Source: Ichthyophis bannanicus
Taxonomy: Eukaryota; Chordata; Amphibia; Gymnophiona; Ichthyophiidae
Length of the DNA: 64,000 bases
Assembly (NCBI GenBank): GCA_033557465.1
Contig: CM066032.1
Location: forward strand, 1,317,790,025 to 1,317,854,024
Direction of reading: 5' to 3'
Position numbers and translations under genes: made by a program. A model generated the notes under the pieces. That model was given only the letters and a program-made list of their open reading frames with translations, did not search any database and had not been told where the DNA came from. Below, piece after piece: positions 11,431 through 21,635 of this stretch; position 1 is the first letter of the stretch, and each line of letters opens with the position of its first letter.

Positions 11431-12440
11431 CTGCCCCTGGTGAATCCATGCTGCTTCTGATCATGTAATCCGTTGGACCCAGAAACCTCATTTTTTTCTC
11501 CTTCAGCAGCGTTTCCAATAATTTACTCACCACTGAGGTTAAACTAACCTACCTGTAGTTTTCAACCACATCCTTACTTCCGCTTTTGTGTATTGAGATC
11601 ACATGTGCCTCTCTCTATTCCTCTGGTATCACCCCCAACTCCAAAATGTCCCCAAGTTCCTTCAGTATTCTTTGATGTATCCCATCTGGTTCCATCGCTT
11701 TGTCTACTTTTAGTTTAGCTAGTTCCTCATGAACACAGTCTTCTGAAAATCATTGGAGATGTCCCTTGCTTTTGTTCCTTTTAATGGGTGTTTTCTGAGG
11801 TCCTGCTCCCGGCCCTTCATCTCTGAACACAGAACAGAAATATCTGTTAAGCAATTCCGCTTTATCCTCATCAGCTTCTACATAGTCCTCCCCTTCATCC
11901 TTGAGTCTGACAATACCACTTTTGCCCTTCCTCCTCTCACTATCATATCTGAAAAATATCTTATCACCCCCCCCCCCTCAATTTTATTGCATTGGCTATT
12001 TCTTCTTCTTTTGTATCTTTGCTTTCTTGACTACTTTGCCAGCCTCTTTTTTTCCAAATATAGATGCCTGTCTTCCTTTCTCTGTGATCTCTTGTATTTC
12101 ATGACGGCCTCCTTCTTTTTTCTTCATCTTTCAGCTACCTCTTTTGATAACCATTGCTGCCTCCTTTTCCTTTTACCTTTATTTACCAATCTAATAAAAA
12201 TGTTTGTTGCCCTTAAAATATCCCCTTTCAGTTTTGCCCTCTGTTTTTCTACATCCCCCAATTCTTCTCATCCCGCTAATAACTCCTTGAGGTATTGGCC
12301 CATCTTGGCAAAGTTAGTTTTCCTAGTCTAAGACCCTCGCTTTTGAATGGATTTTATCAGTTCTAGTCTTAAATTCTGAACCACACCATCTGGTGATCAC
12401 TGGATGCAAAATGATCTCCCACTATAATATCAGAAACACT

Positions 12441-12913
12441 TTACCCATTGGTAAGCACCAAGTCCATTATGGCCCCTTCACGTATGGGTTCTGTTCCCAG
12501 TTGCCTGAATACTACTTCCTGTAAAGAATTCAGGATCTCCTTGCTTCTAGATAACACTGCAGCAGGGATGCACCAATCAACATCCAGCATAATGAAATTC
12601 CCTCTCAGTAGCACTTCCCCTTCCTTGCAATGCTGTGTATGTCTTCTGTTAAATCTCCATCCATGTCTTCTCCCTGTGATGGAGATCTGTATATCACGCC
12701 AATGCAAATGGATTTCTCTTTCTCTCTTTTTAGTGTAATCCACATCATCCTCCTTCTCCTCCTCTTTAAGCCCTGTATTTTCATAGCTTTAATATTATTT
12801 TTTACATATAGTTCCACTCCTCCTCCCCGTCTTCCTACCCTTTCCTTTCTGAATAACTTATAGCCTGGTATAGTTATATCCCTGTCATGGTTGATCGTGA
12901 ACCATGTCACCAA
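12441..12913 (-). pseudogene. CR1-type endonuclease (APE) domain fragment
   Basis: Two overlapping minus frames (12913-12605 and 12743-12441) give ITIPGYKLFRKERVGRRGGG, ICIGVIYRSPS, and downstream REGAIMDLVLTNG. These are conserved blocks of the APE-like endonuclease of non-LTR elements. A frame change lies between them near 12610-12740. The N-terminal catalytic segment is missing or too diverged to see. Confidence 0.8.
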
Positions 12914-12950
12914 ATCTGGTGTAAAAAAGGTTGTAGAAATATTGTCAGCT

Positions 12951-14396
12951 GGAGCAGTAGATAGAACAATAGGCTACATCTTTTTGTGGTAGGGAAAAGG
13001 ACCTTAAGTGATATTTTTTGCATAAATTTGAGAATTAGACCCCTAAATTGGCCTCTCTGAAAATTTACTACGGCTAGTTCCTAAAATAGGCATATAAACC
13101 CTTTGAATTTCAGCTTTTTAATCTTATTTTGCAGAATACGGAATAATCATTAAGCACAAAACGGCCTAAATATATAGATACTGTAAAGTGCATATAACTT
13201 TTTGGATATAATATATGCAGTTATAAAATTATATATGAATGAAAAAGTAATAGTAATCTTCAAGAAACAACTTTAAATGATGTGTTTAAATGATAAACAC
13301 ATCATTTAAAGTTGTTTCTTGAAGATTACTATTTTTCATTCATTCTTTGTTCTGTGATTCACATTTTGCTGTTACAAAGAGCTAATTATTTAAACTTTTT
13401 TTTTAAATAAGAGATTTGTGCATAATTGTTTGATGTTTAACTGATTTTAATGTGATGCACTGCTATATAATTAATATGTGGGAGTAAAATACATCTAACT
13501 CCATTTCTGACCACATATGTAAATCTTTAGAGCTGCACGGTTCAGATCTAGTTTGAATCATAGCTGTATATTCAAGAATGAAAAAATCATATTGATCAAA
13601 GCAGCTATCAAAATGACTAATGTTCTGTCACAAAAATTCCAGCAACCAATTTTAAAAAGCCAACTACCTGGAGAAAAGAAAATCACATATTTTTCATTTT
13701 CTACATTTTCTATCCGTTTTTCAGCTTTTGGGCAGATTTGGGCAAATAATAGCAGAAAGTTTCTGTCCCCTCCAATTTAAACTTCCTGTATGTGCTATTT
13801 TCATGCAGCACCAAAACTGCCTTTTTGTCAGAGAAATTACCTTTATCTCTGAAGAACTGAGATCCATTCCTCTGAGATTTTATAAGATGTGAATTTGTAT
13901 GGCCAACAAGCTCAGAGAAATCACTGTTCAAAAGATTTGGCAGGTGTAGAAATTGTAGGTAATGAAACAGGCAGCACAGTGGGTTGTTGCTTTTTTTATG
14001 AAGCTGCAACTGGCAAAAACACAAATGCTGACAGTCTCATATGAAGAGAGTTTATAAACCTCATTTTCCAATTCCTCTAGCATGTTTAAAATCTTTTGTG
14101 GTGGTAGTTTTATTGAAAATACTCAGTGTACTAATTACTTTTTTTAATGTGTATTCTTAGCTTTTCCACAAAACTCTGAAATATTTTACTGTTTAGTGTA
14201 AGTGTTTTCAATAAGATATATACACAATCATTTATTAATGAAAACAAAAATGAGTAATTTAAAAATAGTTTTGAAAAACATTATACACTCATATGTTGCA
14301 GGACTGTTTTTGAGATGTGTGTATGTGTCTTTAGGTGTTTATATGTTGAGAATATCTTGTACATTAAAGAGAGGTGAAAAAAACAATGTTAAAACC
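12951..14396. other. AT-rich stretch, no gene seen apart from the hairpin
   Basis: No element ends or coding similarity were recognised here. Short open frames on both strands have no supporting features. Confidence 0.5.
13250..13332. repeat. Perfect hairpin, 39-bp stem, 5-base loop
   Basis: 13250-13288 is the exact reverse complement of 13294-13332, with loop AATGA. The arms extend imperfectly to about 13240 and 13342. Flanks are AT-rich. It could be a small foldback/MITE or a hairpin RNA source. Confidence 0.9.
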
Positions 14397-15362
14397 TGTG
14401 ATAAGGAAGCTTATCATAGCTCAGGTAGGAGCTATAGAAAAGATGATGTGACTCTGAACAAGCAACCTGTCAGTTCTGGTAGAAGCAAGAAAACAGAGTT
14501 TTCACATAAAAGACTACCAGTCCCAGAATGCACCAGGTTTCCAGCAGCCATGAGAGGGGCTGAAGTGAGAGAATGTGTGTGCAATCAAGAGAGCTATGAG
14601 GTAATCCCTAAGCACTCATCTCAAAGGGCAGGGCCTGATTCAACACAGCTGCGCTCTGTTAGGGAGCAGCACACATTAGGAAAGAATAAGAATAGAGATT
14701 TTTCTTCAGATAACAGTTACTACAAGCTCCAGCCCAGTTTCAAGAACAGCTTCAGGAAGAGATACAGAGACAGCAACGGCTACAAGCACCAGTATCACCT
14801 GGAGAAACAGAAGCCAAGCCAAGCAGATAGAGAGAGAAGGAAACTCTCTGGAAGGAAGAGAAGAAAGGCCATTGGAAGGTCTGGGAGATTCCAAGGCAGT
14901 ACTCATACTGGGAGGTATTCCAAAAGCCAGCAGAGTCCATTGGACTGGATTCAGCCAGAGGAATGGAGTGGCAGAGATAGGAATCACCAGTGGCTACCTG
15001 GAAGAGAGAAGACTGCATGTGGAAGGGACTTTCAGACCAAGGCCAGAAGGTATGTGAGAGGAGATCCAGTGTCCAGGGATCAAGATTGGAAGGCTGGACA
15101 TCAGAATTGGATTACATATTGGCCAGGCTATACAGAGAGAAATAATGATAGCAGGAGAGGCTCAGGTATGAACACTGATCCAGACCCTATCTATAACAGA
15201 GAATGGCAGCCAGGGAATAAGCATTCTCATGATAGTGCCTTAATGAAAGACTCGTCTGTGCCAATGTATGATAGTGACCATATGCTGATTGTTGATGAAG
15301 AGGGAAATACAGCAGATGAAACTATTTACATGGACTGTTCTTTATCTAAATGCTATTGCTAG
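14202..15362 (+). CDS. 386-codon open frame, 321 codons inside the LTR
   Basis: I do not recognise this protein. The frame is open from 14202 to 15362 without a stop. Codons 1-65 come from DNA outside the LTR; the LTR starts at codon 66, and the first methionine inside it is codon 117 (14550). The LTR part is strongly basic and polar, rich in Arg, Lys, Ser, Gly and Tyr, with clusters such as RERRKLSGRKRRK and a more acidic C-terminal end; I see no membrane segment, zinc motif or enzyme signature. U3-located frames are known in some retroviruses, so an LTR-encoded protein is possible, but chance openness in one copy cannot be excluded. Confidence 0.35.
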   Translation: MFSIRYIHNHLLMKTKMSNLKIVLKNIIHSYVAGLFLRCVYVSLGVYMLRISCTLKRGEKNNVKTCDKEAYHSSGRSYRKDDVTLNKQPVSSGRSKKTEFSHKRLPVPECTRFPAAMRGAEVRECVCNQESYEVIPKHSSQRAGPDSTQLRSVREQHTLGKNKNRDFSSDNSYYKLQPSFKNSFRKRYRDSNGYKHQYHLEKQKPSQADRERRKLSGRKRRKAIGRSGRFQGSTHTGRYSKSQQSPLDWIQPEEWSGRDRNHQWLPGREKTACGRDFQTKARRYVRGDPVSRDQDWKAGHQNWITYWPGYTERNNDSRRGSGMNTDPDPIYNREWQPGNKHSHDSALMKDSSVPMYDSDHMLIVDEEGNTADETIYMDCSLSKCYC

Positions 15363-15964
15363 TTTTCTATGAGCAAACACATCAGCCATCACAAAGAAAC
15401 CTAACTTTGTTCTTTATTTCCACTGCAAACAGCTCTTAAAGCAGGATTTGGGCTCACACAGTAGCAGCCAGCCAGCTAAAGGCTTTCAGCTGGTCCATTG
15501 ATAGTAATTAGGGCTGCACCTGATTGTGTGTGTGAGCAAGGGAGAATCACTGCTGAGATCGGCGTGGAAAAATAAGCAGAAGTTAACCTAACCAGCAAAG
15601 TTTATTCTTTACTTTGTGCCTTTGTATTTGGTAATTATTTGCTAAGAAAACATTAGCTAATTGCCTGACAAGCTGAAGGTTGTTTTCTGGTTTACTTTGT
15701 GACTTTTTGTTATCCATTTTAAACACTGCAAGCAAGTAACCTCATTTATAGTGCTATCAAGCATACATGTGCTGGGTGAATTAAACCCCATCAATAAAAG
15801 AAGTATTTTATTGATCTTACCACTTGGTTTCACAACTCAAATTATTGTCATCAGCTGTGTTTGGGAGTGAATGAACTACAATACCCACAATGCCTTGCAA
15901 GAATCATATGAATATATGCATCGTCAAGATTGTGTAAGTTCTCACCCTAGGCAGCCGTCTGACA
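14397..15964 (+). mobile_element. Solo LTR with U3 open frame
   Basis: It starts TGTGATAAGG and ends GTCTGACA, and is flanked by AACC on both sides (14393-14396 and 15965-15968), a canonical 4-bp target duplication. AATAAA at 15793-15798 lies about 170 bases from the 3' end, as expected for the R/U5 boundary, and fixes the + orientation. Length is 1,568 bp, close to the unrelated-looking 1,534 bp LTR at 1973-3506. No internal region remains. Family not identified. Confidence 0.75.
14513..14531 (+). promoter_or_regulatory. ZNF143/SBS-like motif
   Basis: ACTACCAGTCCCAGAATGC resembles the known SBS consensus ACTACAANTCCCAGAATGC with one or two changes. It lies in the U3 part of the LTR. A weaker match is at 15875-15893. 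Binding is inferred only. Confidence 0.4.
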
Positions 15965-15968
15965 AACC

Positions 15969-16359
15969 TTATCAACCATCTTTTTTCTAGACAATAAGTT
16001 TTTTGGTTTGTCATCTGAATTTTGATAGCTGGAAAATCAGAAAAAAAGTAATAATCGTAACTATGACGATTTCTGTTTTCTCTGAAGATGTGGAATTGCT
16101 AGTGACTAAAATGAATGAAACAATTATACTAGTACCTTCTAGAACTTTCTTTAACACTGGCATAACACATCTGTGCTTGCATGATAATATATGTACTGCT
16201 GTGGCCCCAGTTCATATAATCCAGTGGGAAAATGCACCTTAATGAAAAGCAGCAATCCCTACTGATCTTTAGAACATTGTTTTAAGTTGATTTTTTTTTT
16301 ACTGCAAGATTTATTTCTAGCTTCCCTGTTAAGTCTGCGATAATTTGTAACAGGGATGT
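15969..16359. other. No recognised feature
   Basis: AT-rich DNA between the LTR and the RTE 3' end. A 79-codon frame (16003-16242) has no recognisable motif. Confidence 0.5.
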
Positions 16360-16599
16360 GCATTTGTTAGTCTGCAATTGGTTAATTCTTGTTGTTAAGT
16401 GTCATCAGTGTCTCTGATTCTGGATAGCTGACACTGGAGTCAGTGTCGATTCTGGATAGCTGACCTAAACTGTGTTCAGTCCTATCAGGTGGCTCATTGA
16501 TGATAGAGTGGCACCTATAGCTGCTGTTGTATCAATCCATCTCATTGCTGACCTTCCTTTTTTGCGCCGACCTCCTACCTTACCAAGCATGATGTCTTT

Positions 16600-18469
16600 C
16601 TCTAACGATCTCTCTCTTCGCACCAAGTGTCCCAAGTATGAAAGTTAGTCTCATACTAGAGGAGATCAAAGCTTAGGTTTGATCTCCTCTAGTACTGACT
16701 GGTTTGTTCTTCGGGCAGTCCATGATATACCTGTACACAGTATTGGTCACCAGCACCATACGTTAATTGAAAGACATCAATTTTCTTCCCGTCTATTTTT
16801 TTCACTGTCCAACTTTCACATCCAGATGATGTTATTGAAAATGTACTTATTTATTTAATACCACGTCTTTTACACCGCTTTATAATTTCAAAGCAGTTTA
16901 CATGTAACTTAAACTTGGTAATGTACATTAAATAGAGACATTGATAACTTGGATTCTTTTGAGGCAATGGAGGGCTAAGTACCATGGCTTGGACAAGTTG
17001 AATCTTGTATGGAGTGAGACATCTCTGCTCTTTAGAATCTTGTCTAGGTCCTTCATAGCCATTCTGCCGAGCAATACATCGTCAGATTTCTTGACTGCTT
17101 GTCCTTTCTTTATTGATTGTTGATCCAAGTAGGTTAAAGTGGTAAACTATTTCAATTTCTTCTCCATCAATGATAAACTTACTAATTTTGCCAGTTGTCA
17201 GGATCTTTGTCTTCTTAACGTTAAGGTGCAGGCCCATTTTAAGACTGTGTTTCTTGATCTTGAGAAGCAGATGTTTCAGATAGTCTTCACTTTCAGCCAG
17301 CAATGTGGTATCATCAGCATAGCGAAGGTTGTTGATGAGTCTCCCACCAATCTTCACACCTCTGTTGTCTTCATACAGTCCTGCTTCTCTGATGGTTTCT
17401 TTTTCATTTAAATTAAACAGGTCGGGAGAATGTATGCAGCTTGTCAAACACCTTTGCTGATTTTAAACCATTCTGTTTCTCTAGTTCTGTTCGAAACTGT
17501 TGCTTCTTGATCAATGTAAAGGTTATGCAGGAGAACTAGCAGGTGTTCTGGTATACCCATGCTTCTAAATGTGGCCCAGAGTTTCTCATGGTTTACCCAG
17601 TCAAAAGCCTTGCTGTAGCCAATAAGACACATATTGATATCCTTTTGCTATTCTTTTGTTTTTTTAAGGATCTCACATCCACAATGATGTCTCTCGTTCC
17701 TCGCACTTTCCTGAAACCTGCTTGTACTTTAGGCAGTTTTTGTTCCAGGTATGGTTGTAGTCTCTGCTGAATGATCTTGAGTAGAATCTTGCTGACATGT
17801 GGGATCAGAGTGATTGTGCGATAATTTCCACAGTCGGTCGGTCACCTTTCTTCAGTATTGGTATAAACACAGATCTTTTCCGAGTTGGCATTGATGTTGT
17901 CTTCCAAATTTCTTGGCAGAGCCTTGTAAGTATGGTAACAGCTGAATCTGATTGCTGTAATACTTCAGTGGAAACGCCATCAATATCCAGTGCCTTGTTC
18001 TTTGATAAAGCTTTCAATACTGCTTCGACTTCTTCTTTCATCACCAATGGTTCCTGATCATAAGGTACTGGTTGAAAGGACTGTTGGTCCACTTGATCTT
18101 TATGGCATAAAGACTCTGTATATTCTTTCCACCTTTTCTTGATGATCTCAGCATCATTCAACATGGATCCTTGAGCATCTTGAAGCATTCCAATATAAGG
18201 CTGTTGTTTTTTCTTTAACTGTCGTTACTTTAGGAAAGCCGATCTTGTTCTTCCTCTAATAGTTGCTAATTCTATTTCCTTGCATGCGTCATTGCAGTTC
18301 TTCTCCTTGCTGCACATTGGAAATCTCTGTTGAGTTCTGTGAGTGCCTCTCTTTCTCCTCTGGCTTTAGCTTCTCTGCATTTCTGGGCAATTTTCAGAGT
18401 TTCTTCCATCATCCATTTTGGCCATTTTTCTTTCACCTTTTGTAGAGACTTCTCACTTTCTTCCAACAC
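16600..18469 (-). pseudogene. RTE reverse transcriptase (broken)
   Basis: Successive minus frames give the linker and fingers (18188-17805, ALSKNKALDIDGVSTEVLQ), motif A (17632-17444, GYSKAFDWVNHEKLW) and the catalytic box with flanks (17447-17082, GVKIGGRLINNLRYADDTTL). The frame 17128-16928 carries AMKDLDKILKSRDVSLHTR from the C-terminal part. YADD is intact, but at least four frame changes separate the pieces, so no functional protein is made from this copy. Confidence 0.87.
16838..16930 (-). mobile_element. LINE 3'-tail fragment inside the RTE
   Basis: TTATTTATTTAATACCACGT followed by ACACCGCTTTATAATTTCAA resembles the 3' tail of the L2 copies here (tandem TTTA then TATACCGC). It interrupts the RTE sequence between 16830 and about 16930. 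Confidence 0.45.
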
Positions 18470-18693
18470 AAACTTCTTGTTGTCATCCCATAACTCCTCT
18501 GGAGCTCTGTCATTTGTATCTAAAGCAGCAAATCAATTTTGCAGGCAGTCTTTACATTCTGGTGGTCTATATTCAAGGTCATATTTTGCTACATTTATGA
18601 GTGGCTTGTTCTTTTTCAGCTTTAGCTTGAGTTTGCATACTAGTAGTTGGTGATCTGTACCACAGTCAGCTCCAGGTTTTGTCTCTGTTGATG

Positions 18694-19006
18694 TTATAGA
18701 GCTTTTCCATCATTGACTTCCACAGATGTAGTCCATTTGATTTTTTTACAATGCATTGGGTACAGTCGCTGCTTGTGTTGCCGGAAGAAGATGCTAGAGA
18801 TGAATAGATAGTTGGTCTTGCAGAAATCTATCAGTCTTTCTCCAGCTTCATTTTTGTTGCCAATATATAGTCCATATTTTCCAACTACTTTTCCTCCTTC
18901 TTTGTTACCAACTTTTGCGTTCCAGTCACCCATGACTATAAGGATATCCTGTTTGCATGTTCTGTCAATTTCAGCTTGCACTTGTTCATAGAACACATCA
19001 ACTTCT
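18694..19006 (-). pseudogene. RTE endonuclease, C-terminal half
   Basis: The frame shows FYEQVQAEI, ILIVMGDWNAKVGNKEGG, NEAGERLIDFCKTN and FFRQHKQRLYP, matching the catalytic GDWNAKVG block of RTE endonucleases. It is cut at 19006 by the L2 insertion; the preceding residues (HVYAQTTVAEEA) are encoded 6.8 kb away at 25815-25850. The enzyme would nick target DNA. Confidence 0.85.
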
Positions 19007-19256
19007 TATTTATTTATTTATATTTCTTATATACCGCACTATTATAATCAGTGTGGTTACAGTTGAAATAAAAACATACTACAATGTAACAGGTCACATT
19101 GAGTTAACATAGAACCAGGGTAGTAAAACATGGAAGAAACCAGGGGAACTATATACAAATTATACAAAATATGAATAATCATATGAAGGACATATAAAGG
19201 TCTTTGAATAAAGGCATATGCTCATGGGTCAGAGAGAGGGGGTAGGGGAAAGCTGA

Positions 19257-21632
19257 TTAACCATTATCTACGGGGGGCTGATCTGTGGGACAGGCTAGGG
19301 AGGGAGGCAAGGTGGTGGCTGTGTGCTTTATGGGATTGGTATCAGAGTAATGTTGTAGGAACAGGTGGTGTTTGAGGGCTTTTCTGAATAATGCTAGGTT
19401 CGAGATGGCTCGGATTTCAGCAGGGAGGGCATTCCAGGCAATAGGTGCGAAAATGGAGAAGGCTCTACTGGCTGTTGACTTTGTACTTTTTATCAGCAAC
19501 TTAGGGACTTCAAGTGTGTTCATCAACGTAGATCTCCTGATTCTGTTGCCTGGTGTGCTGTGGAGAAGTTTACTGATGGGCGTGGGGGGCTGGTTCTTGA
19601 GGGCTTTGAATGTCAAGACTAGAATCTTGTAGTGGATTCTGGCCTGCAGCCGAGCCAATGTACGTTCTTCAGGACTGGCGTTATGTGGTCTGTCCTTGAA
19701 AGTCCTACAAGGACCCTCGCGGCTGAGTTCATGGCAAGTCAGAGCGGGTTTAGAGTCGACTGTGGAAGTCCATGTAGGATGACGTTAGCGAAGTCAAGAT
19801 GTGGGATAACTAAGGCTTGGAACATTGATCGGTAGTCAGAGAAGTCAAGTAGTGCGCGGAGATGACGAAGTGTTTGTATCTTATGAGAAATTGCTTTTGT
19901 GGTGTTTGTGACATGTGCTGACATGTCTAGCCGCTGGTCAAGAGTAATGCCTAGATAGTGAATTGTGGGTTTTGCCTTCAGTTCAATATTGTTGACTTGA
20001 AGTGAGGGAGGTGGCGTGAACTTCTGGTTTCTCGTGACGAATAGAACGTCCGTTTTACTATGGTTAATTCGTAGATTTTGAGAGAGGAGCCAATCTGCTA
20101 CCGCTTCAAAGCATCTTAGAATTGGAGAGAAGTCAGGTTGATCAATCCTAAAAGGTGTGTAAATTAGGATGTCATCTGCATAGGCAAGGCATTGGACATT
20201 GAAGGAGCGGATTAAAGCACAGATGGGCTGCATGTAGATGTTAAACATCAGTGCAGATAGAGATGAGCCCTGAGGTACACCTTGCTTCAGAGGAAATGGC
20301 TCTGACGTCGTGGAGCCAGTTCTGACTTGTTGCCATCTGTTGCACAAATAAGATTTACACCAGGCTAGTGCTGAGCCTTGTATCCCTTTTTCTTTGAGGC
20401 GAAGTAAAAGTGTCTCATGGTTCATAGAGTCAAAAGCGGCTGCTATGTCCAAGAAGATGAGGACAAATCCTTGGTGGATGTTGTCAAGTCCTGTGATCAG
20501 GGTTGTTGAAGAGGGTTGTGAGGATGGTGTCAACACCATGTGCTTCTCTAAAGCCGTGTTGGGATGGGTCCAGTGGTGCTTCAGTGTCGATGTGGTGTTG
20601 GATTTGTCGCTGGACTACCTTCTTGATGATTTTGGCAAGCAGAGGGATGCTCGAAATCGGTCTGTAGGACTCAACTTTAGATGGATCGAGTCTGCTATTT
20701 TTTAACAGAGGGCGGATTGAAGTGTATTTTAAGCTTTGAGGGAAGGACCCTGTTGAGAGGGATTGGTTCAAGATTCTGCATATGGTTGGACTGAGGTCAT
20801 GGCGCAACTCTTTAATCCAACTTGCAGGGCAAGGATCATTGGGAGCAGTGGTGAGGTTAATAGAAGAAATAGTATCTACGGTCTCTTCATTGGATATCTT
20901 GGAGAAATTTAGCAGAGAGGTTGGTTGGGGGGACACATGCGGGGTGGAGAAAGGTATGATGGATGCATTCATATTGGTCTGGATCATCTTCGATTGTAGG
21001 TAGTTGGAATAATCTTGCGGCTGGGGCATGGGTGGTTGGGCTAGTGCTGGATTGCCTGTTATGGACTTTACGATATTGAATAGGTCATGTGGTTTGTTCA
21101 ATGATCGCTTTAGCAGTTCTGAGTGGTACTGTTTTCTTTTTTCCATGGTTTTTTCTCGTGCATTTGTAGGTGAGCGGAGTAAGCACAGAGTGCCTCGGAG
21201 GTCCGGGTGTGGCGCCACTGTCTCTCGAGCTTGCGTAGTTGGAGGAGCGATGCTCGAAGATCCTGGGAGTACCATGGTGCATGTTCCCATTTTGCTAGGT
21301 TCTTGTTAGTGGATGAGATGCAGGCAGCAGCTCTGAGGGCGACATCCCAGTTGGATACCAATTCGTCTGGGTCAAGGGATTCGTTGGCAAGGAGAGGTAG
21401 GATCTTCTTGAGAGCCTTATCCTTGACGAGAGGTCGAAAGCGTGTTGTACTAATTCTAGGAGGGGCACATGCTTTATTGCTAAAATTGCAGAGGTAGTTG
21501 GTGGGTATGTTGAATAGGAGTAGATGATGGTCAGACCAGGGTACAGGTGTTATGGAAAGCAGCAAGTTCTGGGTTGAGTTGACAGCAGTCTAAGGGGCGA
21601 AGATCAGGTCCAGTTTACCACCCTTGCTATGA
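19257..21632 (-). pseudogene. L2 ORF2: endonuclease end and reverse transcriptase
   Basis: Overlapping minus frames (21565-21110, 21290-20484, 20539-19739, 19658-19257) cover the endonuclease end (PVPWSDHHLLLFN), motif A (VLIFLDIAAAFDSMNHETLL), motif B (LKQGVPQGSSLSALMFNIY), the catalytic box (CLAYADDILIYTPF), and the thumb and C-terminal region (QARIHYKILVLTFKALKN). The catalytic YADD is intact. Only about three frame changes and the transposon insertion near 21633 disrupt it, so the copy is comparatively young. Confidence 0.87.
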
Positions 21633-21635
21633 TTA

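Larger units (their letters stand above)
10680..12950 (-). mobile_element. CR1-type LINE copy A, main body
   Basis: Continuation of the 7749-8223 element on the minus strand after the L1 insertion. It covers the endonuclease (12913-12441), the reverse transcriptase N-terminal half in broken frames (near 11400-11330, VVYLDFSKAFDTVLHR), and the catalytic half (11177-10684). The 5' end is lost near 12950. Confidence 0.85.
16360..19006 (-). mobile_element. RTE-type LINE, 3' and middle part
   Basis: Minus-strand RTE (BovB-like) LINE. Coding similarity runs from the endonuclease end at 19006 to the reverse transcriptase C-terminus near 16600. Near the 3' end a segment containing ATTCTGGATAGCTGAC is duplicated (about 16419 and 16451). 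The element resumes at 25815, so an L2 is inserted in its endonuclease. A small LINE 3'-tail fragment interrupts it at about 16838-16930. Confidence 0.85.

Noticed and set aside
16003..16242. 79-codon frame
   Set aside because: No domain, no context, not distinguishable from chance.
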